A stretch of 38,428 nucleotides of DNA from Rhodothermales bacterium (GTDB lineage Bacteria > Bacteroidota > Rhodothermia > Rhodothermales > Bin80): positions 1-38,428 of the forward strand of contig JAJEDR010000034.1 in NCBI GenBank assembly GCA_022821385.1, written 5' to 3'. Made by a program: the position numbers and the translations under genes. The first letter of the stretch is position 1. Each line of letters begins with the position of its first letter. The notes below the pieces were generated by a model. That model was not told the DNA's origin. It saw only the letters and a program-made list of their open reading frames with translations, and made no database searches. Positions 8,374-15,665 of this stretch are shown piece after piece.

Positions 8374-9110
8374 GAATCTGTAAAGGGGTTTCCGTATGCT
8401 CCAAGGCCAAACAAAGCAAAGTCGTAGCGGGCAGGATCGTTCCTGTCAAGTTTGCGGCACGCCTCTGTCAACTCAAGGGCTGCTTTCCAGTCATTTGTTT
8501 TTCGGTTTAATAACCCGAGAGGACGCGCCTGACGCCCAGAGTGAATATCAAGGGGCAATACGAGTTGTCGTGGAGAAATTGAATGCCAGAGCCCTAAATC
8601 TACGGGCCCCGAACGAACCATCCAGCGCAAGTAGAGCGACAGGCGTTTACATGCACTCTTTCGGCTGGGGCGCGCAAGGTGCTTCTGAAGCCGCGGCAAT
8701 GTATCTGGGCGGACCGTCATCATGCGCGCACTGAATCGCTCAATAGCTTTGCCAGTGTCTGGATCTGAGGGTTGGCCGCCAAAAATATTTTCGACACTGC
8801 CGAATTGGTTAATCAACAGGCTCAGGTTGTGCGTGAATTCAATGCAATCCTCCGGTTGAAACGTGCGATGTACGAATGTAGAAAGTTGGACACCATCACG
8901 CAGGGGGTTGAAGCCAGCTACAAAACTCCAGGGTCTGAATTGCATGCGGGTGCACAGATCTTCAAGCTTTGCAAGCATGATTGCACGGGATCCCCATGCC
9001 AAGGTAGCCGCATAAAGTCCAATAACCTCTTGGTCGCGCCGGTCTGTGAAGGCATGGCACAGGCTTATAGGATCATCATTGATGAAATCTGGTTGCTCAA
9101 AATGCGCCAC
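8370..9110 (-). CDS. TIGR02757 / DUF2400 family protein
   Basis: The 246-residue product carries the blocks I associate with this family: RRDQEVIGLYAATLAWGSR, FVHRTFQPEDCIEF, KRLSLYLRWMVRSGPVDLGLW, LVLPLDIHSGRQARPLGLL and ARYDFALFGLGAYG. No function is established for the family as far as I know. The start is GTG at 9110. The frame stays open upstream to a TAA and reads plausibly family-like (LDSLVAHFEQPDF), but contains no ATG, GTG or TTG there, so either GTG 9110 or an unusual CTG is used. It overlaps the glycosyltransferase gene by four bases. A membership in the polysaccharide pathway is not implied by its sequence. Confidence 0.85.
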   Translation of the reverse strand: MAHFEQPDFINDDPISLCHAFTDRRDQEVIGLYAATLAWGSRAIMLAKLEDLCTRMQFRPWSFVAGFNPLRDGVQLSTFVHRTFQPEDCIEFTHNLSLLINQFGSVENIFGGQPSDPDTGKAIERFSARMMTVRPDTLPRLQKHLARPSRKSACKRLSLYLRWMVRSGPVDLGLWHSISPRQLVLPLDIHSGRQARPLGLLNRKTNDWKAALELTEACRKLDRNDPARYDFALFGLGAYGNPFTDS

Positions 9111-9237
9111 CAGGCTGTCCAGACGGGATTTGTCGACAAGGGGAGGTGACAGTCGTTCTTCTAGTTTACGATAGCGGGTTACTGCCTGACTAGTTTAACA
9201 CGCAGAACTGAAAAGAGTCCTGTGACGTTCGGCTATG

Positions 9238-9265
9238 GATGCCAGGATTCAACTGGCTTGGCATC
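9238..9265. other. Inverted repeat downstream of the sugar operon
   Basis: GATGCCA (9238-9244) and TGGCATC (9259-9265) form a perfect 7-bp stem with a 14-base loop. It lies about 110 bases beyond the stop of the oxidoreductase gene. There is no T-run on the minus strand, so termination is only possible, not shown. I see nothing else in the spacer 9111-9377. Confidence 0.3.
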
Positions 9266-9377
9266 ACGCCGATTGAGGCACAGTGACAGCAGAAGTAAAC
9301 CATGAAACTGTCTCAACGGGTCAATCAATCAATTCGACATTGCGTGACAAACTGCCCGGGGAAGTGTTTCGCAGGAC

Positions 9378-10391
9378 CTAGGAATTGACCGGAACCTTGA
9401 TACCACCCGCTTTAAGGGATTTTTGAGCAGCCTCGAGAAGGTGAACAACCGCTAACCCGTTACGTGCATCCGTTCGGGGCGTCTTACCAGTGCGTATACA
9501 ATCAATGAAATGCAGGCACTCCAGGTGTAGTGGTTCTGATGTACGGATATTGGGAATATTGATATCTCCAACACGGGTGGTCATGGATTCAGCAAATCCA
9601 ACATAGCCGGGCGCGTCCACCCCCTTATCGTAGATGCGCACTTTTTCCGCACCATGCATTTCATCAATGACGACCATTTTCTTACTGCCGACCAGGGTGA
9701 CTTTTCGAATTTTATGCGGATCTAGCCAACTCGTGTGGAGATGCGCCAAAGCACCATTCTCGAAAAACACAGTTGAGAACGCAACGTCACAAATGTCCGG
9801 CTGAAGGTATGCTTGGGCATGGACCGAAACCGCAACCGGTTGCTGTTGAAGAAAGGCCAGTGCAACAGACAAGTCATGAGGCGCAAGGCTCTCCAACGCG
9901 TTTTCGCGCTGGCGCACAATTCCAAGATTGACGCGCACGCTGTACATGTAGTACAGGTCACCGAGCGTACCGCCTTGGATCAGGTCCTCCACATAGTTGA
10001 ATGCAGGGTGGTACAGGAGCAGGTGGCCCACCATACAGTGACAACCGGTTTGATCGGACAGATTGACCAAGGTTTCCGCTTCGCTCACCTGCTGCGCCAT
10101 TGGTTTCTCGACGAAAACATGTAAGCCATTTTCTAGGGCCGCGCGCGCAATTGAGAAATGAGTCGGTGTCTCCGTTGCGATAACTACACCATCAAGATCA
10201 TCGCGGGCGAGCACTTCCTCGAAATCCTTGACGATAACTATATCAGGGTAGCGTTCGTTGACGAATTGCCTTGCATCGGGATTAGCATCACACACGACGA
10301 TGACACGACAGGTCGGTATGGCATTAAAATTCCTCAATAGATTCTTGCCCCAGTGCCCGATTCCAATCTGTGCCAGTCTGACTTTACGCAT
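9378..10391 (-). CDS. Gfo/Idh/MocA-family NAD(P)-dependent sugar oxidoreductase (WbpB/WlbA-like role)
   Basis: The 337-residue product has a Rossmann fold with QIGIGHWGKNLLRNF (GxGxxG) at residues 8-22, the family motif VEKPMAQ near 93 and the C-terminal domain signature APHDLSVAL. The family oxidises or reduces sugar ring positions. It is the last gene of a three-gene minus-strand set, overlapping the aminotransferase stop by eight bases. With the aminotransferase and acyltransferase it resembles the WbpB-WbpE-WbpD sequence that converts UDP-GlcNAc uronate to the 2,3-diacetamido sugar; that role is inferred from context. The UDP-sugar 6-dehydrogenase and any epimerase are not in the window. 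Confidence 0.85.
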   Translation of the reverse strand: MRKVRLAQIGIGHWGKNLLRNFNAIPTCRVIVVCDANPDARQFVNERYPDIVIVKDFEEVLARDDLDGVVIATETPTHFSIARAALENGLHVFVEKPMAQQVSEAETLVNLSDQTGCHCMVGHLLLYHPAFNYVEDLIQGGTLGDLYYMYSVRVNLGIVRQRENALESLAPHDLSVALAFLQQQPVAVSVHAQAYLQPDICDVAFSTVFFENGALAHLHTSWLDPHKIRKVTLVGSKKMVVIDEMHGAEKVRIYDKGVDAPGYVGFAESMTTRVGDINIPNIRTSEPLHLECLHFIDCIRTGKTPRTDARNGLAVVHLLEAAQKSLKAGGIKVPVNS

Positions 10392-11499
10392 GGGCGGGGT
10401 GGTTTACATGAGCAATAACTGTATCCATGATCCTGTCCTGCTGTGCCGGTGTAAGCTCTGTGTGCATGGGTAACGCCAGGACCTCGCTACAGGCTTTTTC
10501 GGTTTCGGGTAGCACGACATTCCCAGCCTGCTCCTGGAATACGGGCTGTTGGTGCAACGGGACCGGATAATAGATGCCGTATGGGATTCCGGATGCCTTG
10601 AGTGATTCGGCCAATGCATCCCGCTGTGCTACACGAATGACGTATTGATGATAAACATGCCGCCCCCAGGAGGCTTCATAGGGGCATTTGATCCCATCAA
10701 TATTTCCAAGGCGCGCGTCATAGCGTGAAGCAGCTGCTCGACGGAGGTTGGTAAAGGACTCCAGGTGGCGGAGTTTGACCTCCAGGATTGCTGCCTGGAG
10801 AGCGTCAAGTCGGCTGTTCAGGCCGACGGTTTCATTATAATATTTGTGCCGACCGCCATGATTGGTGATCATTCGAACACGGGCTTCCAGTTCAGGGTCC
10901 GACGTAAGAACAGCCCCTGCGTCACCGTAAGCGCCAAGGTTTTTCGACGGAAAGAAAGAACACGTTGCAAGGGTTCCCATACTTCCAGTGAAAGCTCCAT
11001 GGTAGGTAGCTCCAATAGCCTGTGCGTTATCTTCTATCACAGGTATGTTGTATTTCGCGCCTAGGGCCAGAATCTGGTCCATATCGGCAGACTGTCCGAA
11101 CAGATGTACAGGCACTATGGCACGTGTTCTGGTTGTAATACAGGCCTCTACACTGTCTGGGGCAAGGCAAAAGGTATCAGGATCTATGTCTGCAAAGATG
11201 GGCGTTGCTCCCAGGAGAGCTGCGGCCTCCGCTGTGGCAATAAAGGTGAAGGAAGGCGTGATAATCTCATCGCCGGGCCCGATGCCGAGCGCCATATAAG
11301 CAATCTGAAGGGCGTCCGTACCGTTCGCAACCCCAATCGCGTACTCGGATTTTGTATAGGTAGCGAGTGCATTTTCAAAGCGCGTGAGGACGGGTCCACG
11401 GATAAAATGTGTCGAATCCAGAACTTGATCTATGGCAGCATCAATTTCGTCTTTGATTCTCAGGTACTGTCCCCTGAGATCGACCATTTGGATACTCAT
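10384..11499 (-). CDS. DegT/DnrJ/EryC1/StrS-family sugar aminotransferase (WbpE-like)
   Basis: The 371-residue PLP enzyme has the family's N-terminal MVDLRGQYLRIKDEIDAAI, a cofactor-pocket region (NGTDALQIA, EDNAQAIGA) and the Schiff-base lysine in SFFPSKNLGAYGDAG near residue 185. It transfers an amino group, normally from glutamate, to a 3- or 4-keto nucleotide sugar. Position between an oxidoreductase and a hexapeptide acyltransferase favours a 3-keto substrate. It starts with ATG six bases after the acyltransferase stop and overlaps the downstream oxidoreductase gene by eight bases, so the trio is one operon. Confidence 0.88.
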   Translation of the reverse strand: MSIQMVDLRGQYLRIKDEIDAAIDQVLDSTHFIRGPVLTRFENALATYTKSEYAIGVANGTDALQIAYMALGIGPGDEIITPSFTFIATAEAAALLGATPIFADIDPDTFCLAPDSVEACITTRTRAIVPVHLFGQSADMDQILALGAKYNIPVIEDNAQAIGATYHGAFTGSMGTLATCSFFPSKNLGAYGDAGAVLTSDPELEARVRMITNHGGRHKYYNETVGLNSRLDALQAAILEVKLRHLESFTNLRRAAASRYDARLGNIDGIKCPYEASWGRHVYHQYVIRVAQRDALAESLKASGIPYGIYYPVPLHQQPVFQEQAGNVVLPETEKACSEVLALPMHTELTPAQQDRIMDTVIAHVNHPAHA

Positions 11500-11505
11500 A
11501 AACGA

Positions 11506-12222
11506 CTATTGATTGTCAAGCCACTGATCCTCGTATACCATGCGTAGATATCTGGCAGGTATTCCTGCCCACAGTTCACGTGCAGGGATATTATGGGTGA
11601 GTATGCTGCCTGCAGCCAACATGGCATCAGCACCAATTGTTTTCCCCGGCAGTACTGTAGCTCCTGCACCAATTCGGCCTCCGCGACGAACTGTTACACC
11701 CTTGTAGTATTTATAGCGATCTTTGGTCCGCCCGGCAAAATTGTCGTTACTCGTGATTACACCTGGGGCAATGAACACGAAGTCTTCCAGTACTGAGTAG
11801 GCTGTGATGTAAGCATTTGTTTCCAGCTTACAGCTGGCTCCAATAATGCAGTCGTTTTCTATGGCCACTCCCCGACCAACAATGGTACACTCCCCAACTG
11901 AAACCCGTTCACGAACTGTTGCCAGGTCAGCTACCATGACACGAACGCCAAGGGTGCAGCCATTGTAAAGAACTGCGCCATTCCCAATAAGGCAATGGTC
12001 TCCAATCGTGAGGTGCCTCTGACCGTCGGACGTACGCAGGGTGCTCTGGTGCGCTCGCATCGGAACTGCACCAAGCACACTGTGATCCCCAATCCGCACG
12101 TTAGCTCCTATGCGCGTACCGGATCTAATGGTTACATGATGGCCAATCACACAGTTCGGGCCCAGTTCGACATCGTTTTCGATTACCGAATTCTGTCCGA
12201 TAACGGTCGTTGACGGGTCCAT
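11506..12222 (-). CDS. Left-handed beta-helix (hexapeptide) acyltransferase, WbpD-like
   Basis: The 238-residue product consists of hexapeptide repeats (ENDVELGPNCVIGHHVTI and many similar). It ends with GAGATVLPGKTIGADAML and IPARYLRMV, the usual tail of sugar N-acyltransferases of the WbpD/WlbB group. It would acylate the amino group installed by the next gene. It is longer than a typical WbpD, with extra helix turns in the N-terminal half. ATG at 12222 is used; a TTG one codon upstream is also in frame. It is the first gene of the trio and begins just after a terminator of the upstream TPR gene, so its own promoter must lie in or near that 70-base spacer. Confidence 0.83.
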   Translation of the reverse strand: MDPSTTVIGQNSVIENDVELGPNCVIGHHVTIRSGTRIGANVRIGDHSVLGAVPMRAHQSTLRTSDGQRHLTIGDHCLIGNGAVLYNGCTLGVRVMVADLATVRERVSVGECTIVGRGVAIENDCIIGASCKLETNAYITAYSVLEDFVFIAPGVITSNDNFAGRTKDRYKYYKGVTVRRGGRIGAGATVLPGKTIGADAMLAAGSILTHNIPARELWAGIPARYLRMVYEDQWLDNQ

Positions 12223-12236
12223 CAAAGTATAATCAT

Positions 12237-12271
12237 GAAAAAGCCCACGGTCCTGAACAGACCACGGGCTT
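12237..12271 (-). terminator. Rho-independent terminator of the TPR gene
   Basis: On the minus strand AAGCCCGTGGTC (12271 down) pairs with GACCGTGGGCTT around a 7-base loop, with two mismatched positions inside the stem, and is followed at once by a run of T (plus-strand aaaaa at 12238-12242). It lies 24 bases after the stop of the TPR gene and only 15 bases before the acyltransferase start. Confidence 0.75.
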
Positions 12272-12294
12272 CAACATCCTTGTGCTTGAAGAGA

Positions 12295-13119
12295 CTATAG
12301 TGTTTCCAGGTAGTGTTCGGCGGACTGTTTCCAGGTACCGTACACGGCATTCGAAAAAGCATCTCGAGCTGCATCCCTATTCCCTACACTCACATAAGCT
12401 TCGCCTAATACATAGTAGATTTTAGCTTTGTCGGATCGACTGCCAGTATGAATATTCAGCGCTTGCTGGGCAGACGCAATAGCAGCCTCCCCTTCGCCTT
12501 TGGTATAGTGAGCAAGGGCGGTGTAGTAGTGTACGTCAGCGTCAGCCTCCATGAACTCTAGCAAAGAGGCAATAGCGGCCTGTGCAGCATCTGCATCCGC
12601 GCGGGAAGCGTTACGCTTGGCCAATAGGGTTGAAGCCTGATTCATGAAATGATCACGAATAGCCTTTTCTGCTGCAAGGCTTGTTCTGCGGTCACCTTGC
12701 GCACTGGCAACGGTCTTAAAGGTGTCCAGGGCTTCGTCAATTCGACCTAGATTCTTTAATGCCAAGGCTTTACCATAAGAATTTCTAATGTAGGTGGGGA
12801 AGATGGTCTCACCGTTCAAGTAATGCTCAAGGGCAACTGAGAAGTTTTCAGCTTTGAGTGCCGCGGTCCCCAGTTTGTAGTCAAGCTGGGCGGCGATATG
12901 GCGGGCACGTTGAGCGACCTCGGAGTCGGAGGCTTCGTCAGCACCAGTAGCTGCACTTGCGAATAAGGAGCGTGCATCTGCAAAGGCAGTCGGGTCCTTT
13001 GCAGCCTCGAGGGCCGCGTTAAAGTCTTCCTTGTACTGCTGTGCAGCTACAGGGCCGGGGGCAACGAGTATCGCTGCCACCATGAGGAGTCCAGATAGTG
13101 TGATGCGAAGAGCTTTCAT
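12295..13119 (-). CDS. Periplasmic tetratricopeptide-repeat protein
   Basis: The 274-residue product has a signal peptide (MKALRITLSGLLMVAAILVA, cleaved after VAAQ) and then TPR-like helical pairs: the pairs around AALKAENFSVALEHYL, KALALKNLGRIDEALDTF and YYVLGEAYVSVGNRDAARDA are the clearest. No enzyme motif is seen, so a scaffold role is likely. ATG at 13119 is chosen because the signal peptide starts there; the frame is open 19 codons further upstream. A TAnnTTTG promoter element lies about 90 bases upstream and a terminator follows the stop, so this is probably a single-gene transcript. Confidence 0.8.
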   Translation of the reverse strand: MKALRITLSGLLMVAAILVAPGPVAAQQYKEDFNAALEAAKDPTAFADARSLFASAATGADEASDSEVAQRARHIAAQLDYKLGTAALKAENFSVALEHYLNGETIFPTYIRNSYGKALALKNLGRIDEALDTFKTVASAQGDRRTSLAAEKAIRDHFMNQASTLLAKRNASRADADAAQAAIASLLEFMEADADVHYYTALAHYTKGEGEAAIASAQQALNIHTGSRSDKAKIYYVLGEAYVSVGNRDAARDAFSNAVYGTWKQSAEHYLETL

Positions 13120-13205
13120 TCCGCAGGTAGTGAGTCTAGTTGAGTTTGAGTAAGTAAGAAAGGCAACCTGATCCAAGGGGCTAATGCCAAGTAGACCGGG
13201 CGGCG

Positions 13206-13238
13206 CAAAGATACCATTGTATGCAGATCAGGTTCCAA
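13206..13238 (-). promoter_or_regulatory. Bacteroidota-type promoter candidate for the TPR gene
   Basis: On the minus strand TATCTTTG (plus 13206-13213) matches the -7 consensus TAnnTTTG exactly. A TTG (plus 13236-13238) lies 22 bases upstream, slightly more than the usual 19-21. Transcription would begin near 13200, leaving an 80-base leader before the ATG at 13119. Confidence 0.45.
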
Positions 13239-13295
13239 CTGTCTGTTCATGATGCAACGGTCAACTTACGAGCAATGCCGCAAGAATTGTGCCAA

Positions 13296-15614
13296 TTATG
13301 TGTCAATAGGACGCCGTTTAAGGAAAAATACGCCTTCCCGCCCCGAAGTGACAACGATAGTACCACTCTTGAAGTACGGATAGTTGCTCCATGCTCCCAA
13401 AACAGGGGAATTATCATTCGGGCCATAGGGTACTGTATCAAAGTGGCCAACCTCAATCGGGTTCTCCGGGTCAGATATATCCACGAGACGGAGGCCTTCG
13501 ACATAGTTGGTCTGGTACATAATGTCGCCGTGGATATACAGGTTATGGTCAATCGCACTCGAGGGGCCGAAATACTCTCCGGCCAGGACTGGATCCTCCA
13601 AGTCACTGATATCGAAGATCAGCGTCCGCGTAGCATCTACCAGTTCGGAAGTCTCATCTCCCTCATCGTTAAGATAGAAATAACGATGGTCTTCCGTAAG
13701 CCATCCCTGGTGAGTATAGGCTACATTGGGATACTGTGCAATTGATAATGCAACAGGGTTGTCCTTGTCTGTTACATCTGCAATCGACAAGGCATTTCCA
13801 TTTGAACTGAGACAGATCTCACGGCCCTGGTAATCGCGGTCAGGGCCGTCGTAGGTCACACACTGAGCGTCGTGTGTGGCCCCAGTGCCTCTTCCGCCGG
13901 TCCGTGTGTCCGCGAAGCATCCCGCGAATGTCGGATTAACCGGATCCTGAATGTTGATCATGTGAAGCGCACCGCCGCAGGTTTCTCCGCCGGAATCATT
14001 GCCAACAGCATAGGCATATCCGGTATCTTCGTTGATAACGATGTTGTGGGAGCTGTAGACGCCTTTGTAAATGGCGGTCTCGGTGAAGACCTGCGGCTCA
14101 GTTAGATCTCTTAACTGAGTCAGGTCAAAGATCTGCATATGGTGTGCGCCAGCCCCATCAGCTACGATGAATGCGTGATCCTTATAAACCTTGATATCAC
14201 GCCATAGACTCTGATTGGCAGTTGCGGTTTTCGGCAAGTCTCCTAGATAAACTGGGTTATAGGGATCCGTCAGATCGATGAATGAAGTACCGTCGGTGCG
14301 CCCCACTAATGCATACTCCCTCCCCGTTTGAGGGTCCTCCCATCCCCAGACATCACTAACCTGAATACCACGCCGTGCCCCGATCTCCTCACGTGTCAAA
14401 AACGAAATCATGTCAACTTCTGCACACGGAAACATCCCTGCAGCACCACTTTCGCATTCAGTCATTTCTCCGGTGATTGATGCAATCTCACTAGCGGCAT
14501 TGAAGAGTTTTTCACCAACACTGACGCTGCCATCAGCAACATGGAGTGGAAAAACCGCTCCTTCAAAATTGTCCTGTCCGGTGGCACCAACCGCAACGAT
14601 ATTGTCGTTTGCAGCCAGGCTTGCTCCAAACCCGCTCCTGAACTGTAGTACGTCAGGACTGAGAATCTCCGATACCTGCAGTTCAGATAGGTCTACATGG
14701 TATACACCCCCGTTTCGTTCATTGAACAAAGTAGCGGAGACCCAAAGTTTGTTATCAGATGCCGCCAAAGCTTCTCCAAAACGCTGGTCGTCCGTTGTAT
14801 CGGATGGAGCCAGGGTATGCATCTGTCCCCACATGCCATTGTCGTTTCTGGAAAAGAGGGCAACCGTCCCTCCATTATATCTTGGAGCACCGAGTGCCAA
14901 AAATTCTCCGGCAGATGCGATGGACCATGCAAACAGTGCACCGCCTGCTCCTTGGTCCATTCCGATTTCTTCTGTCTGTCGTTCACCTTCGTCGTTATAG
15001 GAGTGCACAAACGCACGACCTTCGCCATCATTCCAGCGGGGAGCACCAACAATAAGTTCGTCTCCGTGGATAGCAACTGATCGACCGTATCCATCCGTTT
15101 CGGATACGCTTTCTGAGGTCAATTCATCCGCCAACTGCCAATTGTCATCGTCGTTTTTGGCGTATAGGTATGCTCCACCCGCTACGTCTCGGCCGCCTGC
15201 GGCCCCAATGAGCAAACGATCTCCCTCTAGGGCCAAGGAGCTGCCGAACCGGGCATGTGAATGCGTGATCATTTCAGATGGAGACCATGTACCATCATCC
15301 TCACGTGAATAAATGTGGACTTCATTGGCAAGTGGGGCACCAATGACCAAAGTGTTATGGTCAGCTGCCAAGCTTTGTCCAAATCCAATGGCACGCTCTC
15401 CACCAGGTGTAAGTACTTGGGATTGGGACCAGGTACCATCGTCTTCCATATTGTAGACGAAGACATTGCCCGGGAGTAGGAGTTGCCGTCCCTCGCCAAC
15501 GATAATCTGCCCGTCATTAACTGCCACAGCAGCGCCGTATTGGACTGCATATTGAGCATGAAGAGTTGTTGCAGCGCCGACGAGCACTGCAATTAGGGTT
15601 AATGTGCGTTTCAT
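13296..15614 (-). CDS. Secreted choice-of-anchor B family protein fused to FG-GAP-like beta-propeller repeats
   Basis: The 772-residue product begins with a signal peptide (MKRTLTLIAVLVGAATTLHA). Residues about 20-370 hold seven or so blade-like repeats of the FG-GAP type (GFGQSLAADHNTLVIGAP, RFGSSLALEGDRLLIGA, GYGRSVAIHGDELIVGAP). Residues about 395-770 match the choice-of-anchor B family: VWGWEDPQTGREYALVGRTD, YSSHNIVINEDTGYAYAVGN, THDAQCVTYDGPDRDYQG, HQGWLTEDHRYFYLNDE. Several LVIVD-like blades (FDISDLEDPVLAGEY, LVDISDPENPIEVGHF) are present. Despite the family name I see no C-terminal sorting tail; it ends FFLKRRPIDT. The function is unknown, and two propellers suggest binding. It lies 51 bases after the DUF885 stop. 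Confidence 0.83.
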   Translation of the reverse strand: MKRTLTLIAVLVGAATTLHAQYAVQYGAAVAVNDGQIIVGEGRQLLLPGNVFVYNMEDDGTWSQSQVLTPGGERAIGFGQSLAADHNTLVIGAPLANEVHIYSREDDGTWSPSEMITHSHARFGSSLALEGDRLLIGAAGGRDVAGGAYLYAKNDDDNWQLADELTSESVSETDGYGRSVAIHGDELIVGAPRWNDGEGRAFVHSYNDEGERQTEEIGMDQGAGGALFAWSIASAGEFLALGAPRYNGGTVALFSRNDNGMWGQMHTLAPSDTTDDQRFGEALAASDNKLWVSATLFNERNGGVYHVDLSELQVSEILSPDVLQFRSGFGASLAANDNIVAVGATGQDNFEGAVFPLHVADGSVSVGEKLFNAASEIASITGEMTECESGAAGMFPCAEVDMISFLTREEIGARRGIQVSDVWGWEDPQTGREYALVGRTDGTSFIDLTDPYNPVYLGDLPKTATANQSLWRDIKVYKDHAFIVADGAGAHHMQIFDLTQLRDLTEPQVFTETAIYKGVYSSHNIVINEDTGYAYAVGNDSGGETCGGALHMINIQDPVNPTFAGCFADTRTGGRGTGATHDAQCVTYDGPDRDYQGREICLSSNGNALSIADVTDKDNPVALSIAQYPNVAYTHQGWLTEDHRYFYLNDEGDETSELVDATRTLIFDISDLEDPVLAGEYFGPSSAIDHNLYIHGDIMYQTNYVEGLRLVDISDPENPIEVGHFDTVPYGPNDNSPVLGAWSNYPYFKSGTIVVTSGREGVFFLKRRPIDT

Positions 15615-15665
15615 GGGGGTCGAAATATTATTCTGGACTAAAGTACAAATTTTCAGAATGGGGAA

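Noticed and set aside
15630..15659. Short inverted repeat (ATTCTG/CAGAAT) before the choice-of-anchor B gene
   Set aside because: A six-base stem with an 18-base A+T-rich loop is easily expected by chance.
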